DNA of 64,000 nucleotides from Glandiceps talaboti (GCF_964340395.1 NC_135556.1:22138223-22202222); one strand, 5' to 3'. Counted from the first letter of the stretch, positions 1-14,152 are shown. Numbers and translations are program-made. Notes: generated by a model not told the origin, from the sequence alone.

Positions 1-1652
1 TTTAATAGCATATGTTGTTTCACATTGATTTTTCAAGTAGGAAGCCATGATAAAATTAGTTTATAAATTAAAACTCCAGAATAAATATCTAATCCTCATC
101 CATACAGCCACTTTAAGAAAGAGTAATCAAAAAGTTGTAAAGACAACAATAAAGAGTAGGAGTCAACACTTTTCTTCCTTTTTCATGTTTTAAATTGACA
201 TGGAAATCATCGACCTGAGTTTGTAGATCTAATGGTGGCTGTAGAATCACAAGCATGCATCCAGCATTGATTAACACAAAGTGAATGGTGCATCGTAAGC
301 AGACGGAGCATGTAATTTCAACTTGCCCAGTCTAACTTGTAGGGCAAAGATCAGGAGTAGAGAGGGCAGTCTTGTAATTCAACACTGATTTACATCCCAA
401 GAATGTACATTGCTCTGTAAATACGACAGGCGTTTCATGCCTAATCTCTTTCATATTGGCAAGAGCCAATCACTCTCTGTATATCTGCTTGGACAGTGGC
501 TGCATTAATCAGGCGTTAGTATCAGTCTCACTGTCTCCAACATACACAAAACAGGAGCCGCAAAAGAATCCATTTTGTTAGCCACTTCTTTTTTTCAGTG
601 AAATTTTCCTGTTCATATTGGGCATCCATTCATCTGATACAGCTGGATAAAGTGCGCCCCATTATGAGCAAATCGCAGAAGATCTGCGCTACTCATGCAT
701 AAAGTATAGAATTACGTAAATGGCACCGCATTAAAGTGTGTTCACAACCCATCCCATCTGACAGTATATATAATTTTACATTCTGGGTGACTACGATCAG
801 ATTACTGAGGCAGGAACATTTGGCTTAGATTAAATCTCTATGACAATTTACAGACTTTCAGCACAATACAGAAGTCACATCCGCTAATATTTACTTCACA
901 CTAATTCTTACATTGTGTGCCATGTATCATACACTATTACATACAAATACAACAATCTACTCACTCTTACCATATCACTTTTGCAAACACAATTTAAATT
1001 CTAGTACACCATCAAAGAATTATTTTCTCATTCACAATCTCTCTGGTAGGCCTTTCTATCTATCCACAGGGATTCATCATATTTTCACTATCTATTGTAC
1101 TATTTTCGTTTTTGAGTAATGGATGACAATTGAAAATGCAGACATAAGTGCTATGTGGTCATAATATGGTATTCATTGTCATCATCATTACCAATCTACT
1201 AAATGGTTTTTATGAAGATTTAAAAGAAGCTTACAAAAATTTTACTCTCTCAATGTTTTCTTCTTCAAATATACACCAAGGTACATGAACCATCAAAATT
1301 GTATAATTTCCCTTTTTAATTCCTAATTCCCCGTTTCTTTTCCTCTCTTCACATGAACTTTTGAAAGCAATTTTTTAAAGAATCAATTTTGTAGTAGGAG
1401 TCAAACAGGATTCATCATAATTCAGAATGAATGTACATAAAAATACTGACGATTCCACATTTTTATCTTAAAAATTTACTTAATGTTCCACAGGAATGAA
1501 ATGTATGTAGATACATGTAACGTAGCTTTATGGGGCAGATACATGAGTTGATTACATTGAGGTGTGATAAATACTTGGTTAACACAACTATTCAAGTAAC
1601 ATGTCAGAAGTGATCTCATAATCCCCTACAATTCTCTTATCACCTCACAAAT
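1..1652. other. Unique AT-rich DNA, nothing recognised
   Basis: No exon with convincing borders on either strand. A 68-codon frame at 913-1119 is AT-driven. A minus-strand 30-base acceptor-donor pair near 971-1000 has a poor acceptor. Confidence 0.6.
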
Positions 1653-1811
1653 CAACGTCATCCAACAATTTCTATCTTCCACCTGTAAAAATAAACATCC
1701 CATAATTTCTAACTTGCCCCTTTAAAAACCAAACGTCATCCAACAATTTCCAACTTGCCCCAACAAAAAATAAACATCACCCACAAGTTATAACTCGCAA
1801 TTTTAAAACAA
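1653..1811. repeat. Diverged 40-bp tandem array, four units
   Basis: AACGTCATCCAACAATTTCT and AACATCCCATAATTTCTAAC variants alternate, each followed by ACTTGCCCC-like and AAAAATAAA-like blocks. Confidence 0.75.
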
Positions 1812-2957
1812 ACAATATGAAAAGACATCCATCCATTTTTCCTTAATTATCAACCTGTGCTCGGTACTGCATGTATGTGATGTGAGATCTGTCATGCTTA
1901 GTAAACTTTCTAATACTATTAATAGAACTGATAAATATATATACATACATACAAGAAATATGCAATTGCATTAGGGTGTGTACATAGAGGCAACATGAGG
2001 TGACATTTGTCAACTGTCATAACCTATTCAACAGTCAAGCTTGGCTGATCAGACAAAACAAAAATAATTTGAGATTCTAGAAGACCTAATTATCACAAAA
2101 TGTCTAAAATCATGCTAAAATATCAACCTAAAGAATATTCTAGAGAAAATATAATTAATACAAAATCTCACTAGTTTATGAAAATTTTCAAAGTGATTTA
2201 TATTCAAATTTCAAAATTGAATCTGTAATTTTGGTATCTGTCCAAATTTCTCTCAGCCATGACAAACCTTATTATCGTACGCTATCATTCCAATGACACT
2301 GATACAACTGCTTGGGGGATTATTTGGAGTCTTGAAAACAAGATAATTATTACAAACAAAATAAGTCAGCAAACTTGTCAAAATATCAACATTAGATACG
2401 GGTGATTATGATATCGTCACATATGTTCATTTCAGATTTTTGAAAAAACAATAACACAACATTTCAATATCACTGAGAAATATGGATTGGTATATGTACG
2501 ATAACTTGTACTGCCCTCAACTTTACTGCTTGTTACTAACTATAACATGATAAATTGATCCGATAACCATACGGAGAGAATCAGGTTTCATCTCTATGAA
2601 GTGCTATGAAGATGATATTATTACCAGGATCCCTAGAGTTATTTTCCATTAAAATTTGTGTCTTAATAATTATGACTACACTTTGGACTGATAATTGATA
2701 GTTAGATGTGTTCTTAACATCTGATGTGTTGACATTTCAAAAAATCTATTTAAAGTGTGTATTTTAACCTCAGTTTTTGTCAGAATAAAAATACTAGATG
2801 TGTGGGCTGTCCCATTGGAGTATAACATAGAATACATACAACTTGAAAATTTTGAAAAAAGCAAAAAGTATACAGCACTTCAATTTCAAAACATTGCTTC
2901 TGCAGTACTCTATGTCATACAAATGCAGGATCACAGAAATAGTTAAAATGGAGTACG

Positions 2958-3145
2958 CTTTCTTTCTTTTTTTCAAAGAGCCGACTTTACAAATTAGAAG
3001 TCTTGTAATTACATATAATTGAAAGTTCTACACAGAGTACAAGGCACCATATCAAGGAAACTGCTAAAATTGTTTTCTTTCTTTCTTTCTAAATTTTCAA
3101 AGTGCCGACCATAACAAATTATTGCAACTCCTGTAATTACATCAT
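2958..3145. repeat. Diverged 124-bp tandem duplication
   Basis: CTTTCTTTCT, TTTTCAAAGWGCCGAC, CAAATTA and TGTAATTACAT occur in the same order twice, about 124 bp apart. Confidence 0.75.
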
Positions 3146-3869
3146 TAAGATGGCCATGACTTTTGGTGACATCTAAAATCCATACTTGATTGTTTTGTCA
3201 GTAAGTACAAAGATCACCATGGTAGCATCAACCACTGTAATGCCCCTAGACATTGGTATCAAAGCCATTCAACTGCTTCCCTATTACAAATTATCAATCA
3301 CCTATCAATCATGCCCAACTTGCGTGTAAAAATTTCTCTTGCAAACACCGACATTGTCAACAGATGTTGTAGGGTTTTTATCCGGGTGAAATGACTGATC
3401 CTCCAAACACATACAGAGAACATACTGTTGTCACATCAGACTACATTTATGTGGAGATATTTATAGACTAACAGGCCAGTGGTACATAGTAGGAATACTG
3501 ATAAACTGTGAGCACTGACAACATATGTACAAGTACAATATGCAGTTATGCGATTTATTTATATACATAACATAATACATACAGTACGTATGTCTGGGGT
3601 TTGTATAGTATAAAAAGGTCTAGCTAGGAAATGTCATTTCCTAGAATCTGACCCAACATGCTGTGCAGACCGGCTGGCTACTATAATGAAAACTAATTAC
3701 TTCACTGGTTTTCCATTTTTACTTCACAACTCCACACAAATTTTTTGTTTGTTGAAAATGTCCTGATGCATGCATGCCTTCTGTTTGAATATATAACATT
3801 AAAAAAAAACCCAACCATATGTGTTTGGTGTTGGCTTGGCTTTGACAAAAATATACATATTTAACAAAT

Positions 3870-4090
3870 CTTAATAGATAGTTTCTGTTTCATATATTGA
3901 GAGATTTGAAAATGTATTTCATGCTGGCTTGTCTCTGACAGGAGTGGATCATTATTTTTAATAGTTTCCATTCCATAAATTGACAGATTGAGTATTCTGA
4001 ATGTGTACTTATGGCTTCTTTGACTTTTACTAGAATACATAATTTTCAATTAATTTAATAGCTAGTTTTCAATCATTCCTGAGAGATTTA
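3870..4090. repeat. Old diverged tandem repeat, about 85-bp period
   Basis: TTAATAGATAGTTTCTGTTT, TTTAATAGTTTCCATTCC and TTTAATAGCTAGTTTTCAAT begin three loosely similar segments. Weak but visible. Confidence 0.45.
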
Positions 4091-5999
4091 CCGAGCCATT
4101 TCAACATAAATTTTGCAGCTTTCTTTAATGTTTGACATAATTTCTAATTGGCAAGACTTATTATCATAATCTGAAAATAAGCTTACTTGAAGACATATCT
4201 TTGTTCTTTCTGTGTGGTTGTTAGTATACGTATACAGCATCAACGACAACACTTGTCTGATGTACTGTTTTCATTAAACGTTAATCTTACATTACATTAG
4301 ATTTCCTGCAACTGTTTGGTAAGGTGGATTGGTTGGTTATTTTTAGCCTCGTTGTAAATTATCGCAAGAAAGTGGCAATCAGAGAAACTAATCAGTTTAC
4401 ACAATCTACTTGTAGTCAACCTAAGTATACATCCAGAATTGGATCAAAGGTTTTAACTGCTCAACTAAATTAACATGTCTGGTTGCACTCCTCACAATTT
4501 TTTTTACAGTTCTTTATTCATATATGAACAAGATCTGTTATTGTTCAAAAAAAAAAAAAAATTCTTGAGAAAAGAATTTTGACATCGCTACCTGTAAATA
4601 TGCACCAAATTAACAATCAATGCGGTTATTTATATCTTAACAAATAAATGATAAATTATGTAACTTATCAAGTACTTTGTAACTAACGGTAATGTTACTG
4701 ATAAGACAGCTAATGTCCTGGAATGTATGGATGGCCATGAATGTATTGTATTTAAGTTTTGATACTTTGCTGCACAACTGTAACATGTCTCACACTTTAT
4801 AATAAAGGTCAGTTAGCTTAGAAGGTTGTGAGGCATAACAAAAATCTGTAATACATTTGTCACATTTTATCATCTTTTAAAATCTTAATAAACATTGCTA
4901 CATACATGCATGATTGACTCATCAAAATTGCTACAATCAAACCCTTTTAAGGATTCAAAGTATCAAAAGGTAGCTGACACATGGAAAATGCAACAATGTT
5001 GGCAACATTTTTGTTGCACCAGAAGATGAAATGTAATGACATTCTGTTTGAGATTAAACGGCTTACATTGTATGTATCACTGACTTTGTCTTGTAATAAA
5101 CTATTAAAATTCATTGAAAAAATGCACACCGAATCAAATGTATGAATATTTATTTGTGTAAATTCATACTGGAACTTTAGTCATAATTACAATAAAAAAA
5201 CCGACAACAATGTACGATTAAATATGGCATTGACAAAATTGTGAATTTCAAATATATAAAAATTTATGACCATATACTGAAATTTACAGCGGAACTTTTG
5301 TCAGATTACAAGTACAGAATGATGACAACGACGACAATTGATACAACATGGTGACGGTGTTCATATCAGTGATCAAAAGATCCTGCTGGCTTATCTTAAT
5401 ATTTATACATCTAGCCTCTCCGTGCACACTTACAGACATAACAATATGAAATTATAACTTCGTATATTTATTACAATATGTGGTATCATATCCCCTCTAG
5501 TATATAACTTCAGGATGCTACATGTATCCATGTATCATGCATCTCGGTGACTACATTCAGAGCTGCCTGGTTCCACCTTCTTGGTTTTCACAAGTGGTAA
5601 GGTAATACATGACTAATGACACATTAGTTTTTGACACGAATGATAAATAATTGTAAGAGAGTGCAACAGAGACTGTTTTTTCTATGATGAATGCTATACT
5701 TTACCAAAAATTTGTAATAAATCAGAAAATGTTGTCAGATATTTCTAATTTAGCACTTTGAAGGTTTTCTTTTTTACCATATTAAGGGTTGTTGTGGCAG
5801 CCGTGAAAGGACTACAGTTTCACAAGGACCGACTGATGGTATTTTCACATTGTGGAATAATCAGAAAACTACGCAATATGACTAAATGCTCTGAATTATC
5901 AACATATTTTTCCTGTACGGTGAGGAAAATGTATACGATTGTTTGTCTTCAGTGTTATTTCATCATCTTTATTTTCTAATACACCCTCCCCATTCATGA
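4091..5999. other. Unique AT-rich DNA, nothing recognised
   Basis: A 36-base plus-strand segment near 5560-5597 ends in a good donor (GTAAGGTAAT) but lacks a pyrimidine tract. Loosely similar ACTGGAACTTTAGTCA-type phrases near 5170 and 5290 suggest an old duplication. Confidence 0.5.
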
Positions 6000-6435
6000 T
6001 GACGTAAACATAGCAGCTCACCTGGACAACAAAGCAACACAAAATCCACAGACACAGACACATACAAAGCTATTGATACTGATGCAGACACAGGTACAGA
6101 CATGCACATACTGATAAACAAACATGGACACATACATACATACATACATACATACATACATACATACAAACACAGACATACATGTATGTATATACACAAA
6201 TGCTGACACAGACAGTCACATACATGCTGACATGAATACACACATTCAGCAGCAAATACACAGACACATAGCACACAGTATGTTGACACAGTCATGCAAC
6301 ACTTGAAACCGACACCCACTGACACAAATGCTGACATGCACACACAAATGCTGACAGACACAATATTAACATAGACATGCTGATATACTAAGACAGAAAC
6401 ACTGACACACAGATACACAAACTCTTGACACACTC
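6000..6435. repeat. Degenerate CAGACA/TGACACA tract with (CATA)n core
   Basis: A pure (CATA)n run at 6131-6167 lies inside about 400 bp of degraded ACA-rich repeats. The minus-strand frames across it are Cys/Val/Tyr repeats and are not genes. Confidence 0.85.
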
Positions 6436-8212
6436 AGGCACATAAATGTGAACAGACAGACATATCTTTAGATAACAGTCTGGGGGGATATTACATCAAG
6501 AGTGATTAGAAAAATACACAACTATTGTGGTGGGATGTCCGGGCATAGTGCATTCAAGCAATGTGTTGAATAATGGACATTGAAGGTCTAAAAATAGCTA
6601 ATTGTAAAGTGTCTCCATTAGATATTAAACTTACTAATCAGTACCATTAATGACACTGCTTTACTCAGCTTTTAATCATGACACTACTGATATAACAGCA
6701 CAGTTAATTTCATATGATCTAATTAACATTAACATATCAGTCTCAATACTATCATTTCTTTCTCCCTATTTGAACAGTTGATGTTTACACAAAGGTAATG
6801 ACACACATACAAACATGTATATGTGCAGAGATAGTGACATGATTGATAGATTGATTGAAATCTAAATAATATCATTTCATATCAGCTAAACGACATGTAC
6901 AGATCCTGCCAATATTATTATGCTATCCTGTTTTCAATGGTTATTATATACACACACACTCACAGCTACGCCTACACACATGTATGCATAGAGATATTAC
7001 ACTGACAGTCTGTATAGTATAAGGCCCCATTTTTGGCAAACAAAATACATATACACTCTAATACTTGAAGATGCAAATCGGAGGTAACACAATGTCATAG
7101 AAGTCATTAAGTATGTGATAAGAGGGTTGGAAATGGACACATTTATATAGTTTTTTTTTTAAATCTATGTACCCAAATTTATGTCATAATATTAATTTTT
7201 TTTATACCTTGGTCAAATTTCTGGTGAGAACTCTACCAATTGCTACATTGTACATATTATTATAACAAGTTTTAGTAGTTTTTCGAAAACGCAACAATAT
7301 TATAAACGATATAGCGGTATGCACATATATAGATTATAAAAATATAGATCAAGCATGGCAATAATGATAATTGATTTCATAATTTTATAACATATATGTC
7401 TGCTTCCTACTATTCTGTGTGTATCTGATTACTCTATATTGTCATTGGAAATGATGCGTTTGCAATAGATACATACAGGCAAGTACACATAAATTAATGA
7501 CCTCCCCTTTATTTCATGCTAATAAATATTATAAACAATTAGACATTTCCAATCTAATTTCTTTCTATTTTTCATTTAAACGTTCATCCATAATTAGTTT
7601 CTTGAAATTGACAAGTACACACTATAATTGCTTATTAACAGACATGGGAACAATAAGAATATTATTAAATTTATTAAATATTAATAACATCTCTATTCTT
7701 CATGTTGATTGACAGTTCTAAGAATAGAGAAATTGTTATCTGTATTTTCGTGAATTAATACTTTCATGTTTGTTTATATAGTCTTGTACAGAAATGAATT
7801 TCTAAAAGAAAGTAGAAACTTGATCATCGTAAATGCTTTTTTGTGGGAAAACCTTAAAGAACTAATCAGAAAATACAAAAAAATAGATTGGCAAGAAAAC
7901 AATTTGATAATTGAAGAATGTCACATGTCTAACAAAAATAAAGATGACGTGCACAAGTCGATCATGTTGCTTCAAAGGAGATAACTAAGTATTAAAAATT
8001 TTTGCACAATATTTCTTGTACTGGCTTCATTTTACAGTCCATAATTGGAAATAAGTGTTTTTATGTGTTATCCTTGGTGATTTTTCATACCTTATATTTC
8101 AATATGTACTTGTACAAATTTTTACCAAATAATTTTAAATTCAAATCCATAGTATGTAGGTTTACAATTTTGGACTGTAAGAATACATGCCTGAAACAGT
8201 TCTAAAATAAAA
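6436..8212. other. Unique AT-rich DNA, nothing recognised
   Basis: Frames of 67-72 codons at 7497-8205 are AT-rich and lack splice or start context. No repeat array. Confidence 0.55.
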
Positions 8213-8267
8213 TAAACTGTTGTTTGTTTGTTTGTGTTTTTTTTTTTTTGGCGGGGGGGGGGGGGGG
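8213..8267. repeat. (TTTG)n, T-run and G15 run
   Basis: TGTTTGTTTG repeats lead into 13 T and then, after GGC, 15 consecutive G (8253-8267). Quadruplex-prone and hard to sequence, so its length may be unreliable. Confidence 0.95.
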
Positions 8268-8744
8268 TGAATGAAAATAAATATCAGCAAATAAGTAAAG
8301 TAATCAAAGGACACATACAAAACATACTAGTAACTGTAGTGTACATTTTTTTGACAATCTGGTTTATATTGTAGCTTTGATAGAACAGTAACTGTATTTA
8401 TATCGTAGTCATAATTCTGATAGATACCAACTATTTATTAGTAGTAAATACCACCACATCAAGCTAACCCCATCAACTAAATTAGGTCAGACAATATCCT
8501 TTTCAGTAATGGTTGATTGGATTTTTAGATAAATAATGAAATGGTTATGTATCACTGATAAATGATAAACAGATAGTACCGGTGCCCCTATTCTTGTTGT
8601 GACACTTTAGTTTCCTGTGTTTTGACATAATTACCATTTGGTTCTCTTTTACCGATAACACTCTCCTTGGCTACAAATGTAGGAAATACCACTTTAAGCA
8701 TGTCCTGCCTCTATTTTCACTTACTACACAACTTGAGTACTTAG

Positions 8745-8897
8745 ATGTTATTCTCCAATATAGTGCTTCGTTCAGCCAAGGAAAATATGAGTGACCTTAA
8801 AGAGAACTTTGTCACTACTAGTCACTAGTCTTGTAGTGCAATCCTTAGGTCATGAGTATTTTCCAGCTGAATGAAGAAAAATATTGGAGAATAACAT
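8745..8897. mobile_element. Palindromic foldback or MITE-like element, 153 bp
   Basis: The two ends are imperfect inverted repeats of about 52 bp. The outer 17 bases (ATGTTATTCTCCAATAT) are identical, followed by CTTCRTTCAGC, GGAAAATA and TGACCT blocks in both arms. The centre (TTTGTCACTACTAGTCACTA and on) is itself partly self-complementary. Flanking target duplication is at most two bases (AT). No reading frame. Confidence 0.65.
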
Positions 8898-9492
8898 AAT
8901 TATACCGGTGCTAGTAATATCGAAGACAAATTGGGGAAAGTAGTGGCAATTTTGAACGTTTTGACTAATATTTCAAACACAGCAGAACCAGTGACATAGA
9001 ACACATTGTTGTGATGTAGAATGACCAGAGAATATATTCCATCTTTTTTGTTCAACATGGCTTGTGCATGGTATACTAGTAAGAGCTTATATGCAAGGTG
9101 AAGGAACTTTATCCAAATACACTACTCATTGTCACAATGTTGAGATGTAAATAAAGTCAAGTATGTAGCATAGACAATGGTTAAACTCTCTTCAAGAGTT
9201 TCCCTATTAAAATGTCAATGTTATTGTTCAACTTAAAGTCACAGGCAAATATGTCAGAATTTAGCTGGCTTAATTTGCAGACAGGGAGGTATCATTTTAG
9301 TTTAGTTTCTTTGTACAAACTGGTAATTTTGTTAAATCTAAGATGAGTTTGCATAGACATTGTAGTTAGTAGCAGTTTCCCTCCCTAAATTTGCACAAAC
9401 ATACAGAAAACATAAAGTCCTTTTTTTTTTTGTAACAAGAAACCCAGAATCAAGGTATTCTACAATTTTGTTCTACCAAAATTTGACAAAAA

Positions 9493-9512
9493 TAGTAGTA
9501 GTAGTAGTAGTA

Positions 9513-9558
<46 letters not shown>

Positions 9559-9600
9559 TCATCGTCATCGTTGTAGTTATAGTAGTAGGAGTAGGAATAG
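9493..9600. repeat. (AGT)n(CGT)14 trinucleotide tract
   Basis: AGT units switch to 14 CGT units (9515-9556), then decay through CAT and AGT variants. A CpG in every unit is unusual in this AT-rich DNA. Confidence 0.96.
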
Positions 9601-10259
9601 TACATTGTAGTACTAGTAGTAAAATTTATTTAAAAACAAGGTAGAACAGAAACAACAAAAGCTGATTTCCAACTGGCCCCTATTATCACTCATAAAAACT
9701 TATGTTCCAAATATATGTAGGATAAACATTTTTTGTGATGAGAAGCTCAGAATTAAAGGTATATCATGATTTCAACCAAAAGTATAGTACAATTCCGAAC
9801 CAGGTCAAGGAACTTTACAACTCACGTGTCTAACTTATCATCCATAAATATATCCGTAACCTCTGACATATTGAAATTTCGCTACTTCAATACAGTAACC
9901 TTCATATTGTAGTGCCATGGCTACAACACCATGGTAACATAACCAGGAAAACTACTAAAAATTACATACTTCCTTTTAGTCTCGACATCCATTTACAACA
10001 TATTCAAGTTTAGTGAGGGAACTCTTTTAAAATAATTCAGAACCATACGAGTCACTGGGAAAGCATAGTGAAAATTTTGACTTCATTTTTTTTAAGGGGG
10101 GTGGGGGAGGGAAGAGTCCAAATCAACACGTGTATTATACTGTAACATGTGATATTAGTCTAGGGTATGTCAACATGACACTCTGAGAATTGCTTTACAA
10201 TAGCAAAATCTACCCAGTCAAAAAAGAATGTCAATAACAGTAATTATGTAATTACAATG

Positions 10260-11520
10260 ACAAAGGCAAAAGGGAAGTATGGCCCTGTGCCAGTCTATTT
10301 TTAACGGTGTCATCTGGCTGTTTTCAAAAGTAACCATCTTTAACAACTCCGTTCTTAGACTCTACCGATACAAAAGAACCAACAATATTTTCAACACAGA
10401 AAACATTCCCCGGCAGCTTTGTCATCATTGAAAAATTCCGCACTAATTATCCCGTTATTCTTGCTTCAGTGAGGAATATCCGACATGTTCCTTGGGGCAG
10501 ACCAACACTTATTTTTCTAAGCCATACATTTGCTTGGTTAGGGCCTGACATGCTTACATACCAGAAATAACACGCAGGGTTGGTGCACAAATCTCAACTA
10601 CTACTACTTTCTAAAAGAGGTTACCACTCTGTTTACATTACATCAACTCACCAAGGTCACGTCATGTCAAAGGCAAGCCTAAAATAGCCCACCCAGGAAA
10701 AAAACACGACCAAGTTTATAAAATTGCAACATTCCAAATGAATATAGTGTAGAGATTTGTCACAGCACCACACAGTTAAAATATTAAGTAAATTGCAACA
10801 TGGCCACACACATTGCACCGAATACACTATTCAATAACAATATGATGTGACCTCTACGCTCACTTTCCAAGCACCTATATTTGCTGGGTTTTTTAAACCC
10901 GTCACTGCCACAATAGACTAAGTTCACGGACTTCATAGCTGCAGGCATTGAATTAAACTGCACACATCAGTGTCATTTGTCATAGCTTAAATCGAACCCA
11001 ATGACTTCACTTGCGTGACTGACATCGGCAATCCATACTATCAATGCAGACCAGTGAAGACATTTACTGTAACGAAAGAGATCCATGTACACTTGTCAGC
11101 TAGTATAGTGCCGATCGACTTGTGTTGCTTTCTAAACAGTCTCCTTCACAGCTTTAAACTTGGGATTAAAAACACAAAAATGAAACTTACAGATAATGTA
11201 AAAATGTCTCCAGATACTGGGAAACTGGTTTGTATGACTTCTTGCTCATTGTATCCATGAATAGTCCAGCCTTGGATGAAATATACACAATAAACAAGAC
11301 GGCATTCTCTCTACTTAACTCGTTTTCCCTCACATAGAAATACATTATAATGCAAGCTGTGGGGCATGCTCAGTACACCGTGATTCTCACAAACGGCATT
11401 CTGGGAGACTAATGGCCAACCTTTCACAGTGTCTGTCACCATGATTTATGATCACACCCCTAAAGAGCCGACGGTTCCCTTGGCAACCACACCTGGTTGT
11501 CCGGGAAATGAAATTAGTCA
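10260..11520. other. High-complexity non-coding stretch
   Basis: Relatively GC-richer unique DNA with an X-box-like site at 11474 and, at 10653-10668, a CAAGGTCACGTCA cluster resembling a nuclear-receptor half site beside a CRE half site. An 81-codon open frame (11015-11260) is unrecognised and has no splice context. No gene supported. Confidence 0.25.
11474..11487. promoter_or_regulatory. X-box-like palindrome (RFX-type)
   Basis: GTTCCCTTGGCAAC matches the palindromic X-box pattern with both half sites. Confidence 0.4.
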
Positions 11521-12846
11521 AACTGAATTTTTTCCCTTGTTAATGTACTGAACTCTGACCCGGAGATCCTTGTGCAGGGAAATTTTGGGGTCCAGGTATT
11601 AATTTTTAGTGGAGCAGGTATAATATGTTACAGCTTACTATACATACATAAACAGGGAATATGACCTTCCTGGACTATTGTATGCTTTCAGAAAGACATT
11701 TCTATCAAACGGAAGGAAATAACATACGGAAACAGTGATCATACTTAGAAACTAATGGTGGAATTAAAACGAAACATTTCATCTGTGAAAGATTTGATAC
11801 TTTTCCTTGCACAGTACAAAAACAGGGAAAATAATAATAGTTATAATTATAATATAAATAAATTTCACAAATAAAATATGTTTCCAAATTTTTAGGAAAA
11901 AAAATTGGGTTATCATGCAATGTTGTAAAATTATGACACATATAATCTCATTAATTTGAGACAATAAAAAAATGAATTTGACCTTTTAAGCTACAAATAC
12001 AATTAAAATGTAGTCTTTTTTGCAGCTGATTTATAAGTTTGAAAAAACAGCTGTAGGATTGACTGTAAAATCTCATCAAAATTCATGAGTGGTGGGAGTT
12101 CTGACATGAACAGGAAGCCATAGTCAGCTCTGCAAAGAGTTCAAATCCCTCAACTATAATGATCTGTGTAGAGGGATTTCTTTTATCACATTGGCACAAC
12201 TCAAGCTGTATAGAGGTTTTAAGCACGTCAGTGAGGACACTACGACAAGTTCAAGACAACCACAAAAATGACGATATATGGAGACGACAGGCGATAAAAT
12301 AAATACAAAGTAACTAGTTTTTCAGTTGGTAACTAATTAAGAATCTTTTGTCAGGTGGTCTTCTTTATTCACACAGTGGTAGGCAAACAACCCTGAAGGC
12401 AAGTAAGCATTCACCATGACCTGTACAGTACTGTGTATATGATGTATGTACTAAGTATTTACGCTGTGTATAAGCTATGACTGATCAAATCCCAGTGGTC
12501 ACCGACAACCTTGTCTAATTCCACACAATTCCAGAGGGGACAGTTTCTGATAATAGCCTCTTTCAAAGTACATGTAGGGCTTCTTTAGCCACAACTTGAC
12601 ACTACATGCTTTGATAGTTTACTTTTTTGAACTCCCATGCAGATGTTTCATATCTCAAATTTAGCGTTTTCTTATTGTGTAAAAAAAGATACCCTTGCTG
12701 TCATCTTGTATTATTTGCATATTTATAAGGTAATTGTTTTTGTTTTTTATATATTACAAATATTCCACTCTGTAAACAAAAAGGTATAAAGTTTGAGGAC
12801 ATTTTCCGTTTATTTGATAAATTTTCATTAGTGAATTGTAAGTAAC

Positions 12847-13125
12847 TTAAATCTGCAATACAATAGTTGCAACTGGAGCATTTTTTGAAACTTAGATGTA
12901 ATGACTTATTGATAATATTGTATACCCTGAATAGTATTGAATCACCTGTGGGTAAATGTATTTATTTGTGTCATATAGTGTAATATAACTAATCAAATTT
13001 ATTTTTGGGTCCGTACCTAAAAATCAACATCCCAATAAATCTTAATTTCAACCTATTTCTAGATAAAATAGACCTCCAATTTACATGTACAATCACTGGT
13101 ATTTTAACAATTTTCAGTGAATGAC
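12847..13125. mobile_element. MITE-like element, copy A (3' end not visible)
   Basis: TTAA at 12847-12850 is followed by ATCTGCAATACAATAGTTGC, a diverged version of the terminal repeat seen in copy C. The interior shares phrases in the same order with the copies at 19.3 and 48.6 kb: TACCCTG, CCTGTGGGTAAA, TTTTTGGGTCC, AGATAAAATAGACCTC and GGTATTTTAACAATTTTCAG. The right terminal repeat is missing or too degraded to see. Confidence 0.6.
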
Positions 13126-13224
13126 TTTTCAACTCAGTTCTTCTCTAAAGTATCTCATAAAATTCAATGTGAATTTAACAAAATTAAATACACAAATTTT
13201 ACGAAAACCTCTTTTTCTTCCCAG

Positions 13225-13332
13225 GGTTACAATAATTTTGCAATAGCACTGACGTTTGTATATCAACCAAATTTACCATCAGGGGCTCAAATTAAAGGCA
13301 CAGTATTTAGTAATAAGGGGAAAAAAAGATGA
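13225..13332 (+). CDS. Weak candidate terminal exon beside a MITE copy
   Basis: Acceptor CTCTTTTTCTTCCCAG is followed by 35 codons beginning GYNNFAIALTF and a TGA at 13330, with AATAAA a few bases later. The codons are AT-rich and match the background, and the region abuts a degraded transposon copy. Chance is the simplest explanation. Confidence 0.12.
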   Translation, partial: GYNNFAIALTFVYQPNLPSGAQIKGTVFSNKGKKR

Positions 13333-14152
13333 AAATAAATCGGCACGACAGCCAACCATATAGGATGTAAGAGTGGAAATATGTAATCAAGCTAGAGTTA
13401 ATGGATGCTGGATATAAGTAAAGAGTGACTGATTGATTGTACTCTGTATTTAAGTTGTCTAAATGTGTTGATTAACGAGGACATCAGATGATAGGTGCAT
13501 GCAAGAGTTAATGTCTACCATAGCACAGTTAGAGAGAGAGCAAGGCATAAAAGCTATCAACATTGTCAGCGATCAAATGCAACCTTGATATGATTTGAAT
13601 AACATACTGATCTCTTAATGCAGAGGTGGACTTTCTCTCTGATCCTGCTACAACACAACAATTATTTTGAAGATGCTGAACTCCTTGTGAGATGTCAAAG
13701 GTCAATGCTGCCTTCAGTTACAGTACACAGTGACTGAACATTCAACACTGATTCTTTCTGCTAGTTGGATTGCTACAGGGTATATACAGTCCGCAATTTA
13801 TCTTACATATGCATGGATATTTCATCTCGGAATTTGAACAAGGGGCAGTTATTTTGAGATTGATGTCAAAGAGGCACTAGGGGTCAAGCCTGATTGTTAT
13901 TAAACACTACTGGTAAAGTAAGTCTGCTGTGTCATGAATGATGAAACATACAGCAAATAGAGTAGATCGGGGAGTGGAAATATATGAGAGGGCACTGGTA
14001 ACATTGACAACGTACCCTGGAGGGCAAGTTTGTTATGCAGACTGTCTACTCATTTCTTATTTGATTTATACAGCTTGAATGAAGATGCTACACAATTTAT
14101 CTCTTTCTTTATTCTATTACATGTTACACTTTAGTATAGTGTCAAAACAACA

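Noticed and set aside
5969-6433. 154-codon minus frame ending at a good donor-like CAG|GTGAGC near 6022
   Set aside because: The frame is Cys/Val/Tyr low complexity from ACA repeats; the acceptor side is poor.
10656-10682. 27-base minus-strand exon before GTGAGT
   Set aside because: All three frames contain a stop.
12026-12088. 20-codon plus frame after TTTTTTGCAG
   Set aside because: No donor and no neighbouring exon; short frames after T-rich acceptors are expected by chance.
12378-12403. 26-base plus-strand microexon after TTTATTCACACAG
   Set aside because: Good acceptor, but the exon is tiny and has no compatible neighbour.
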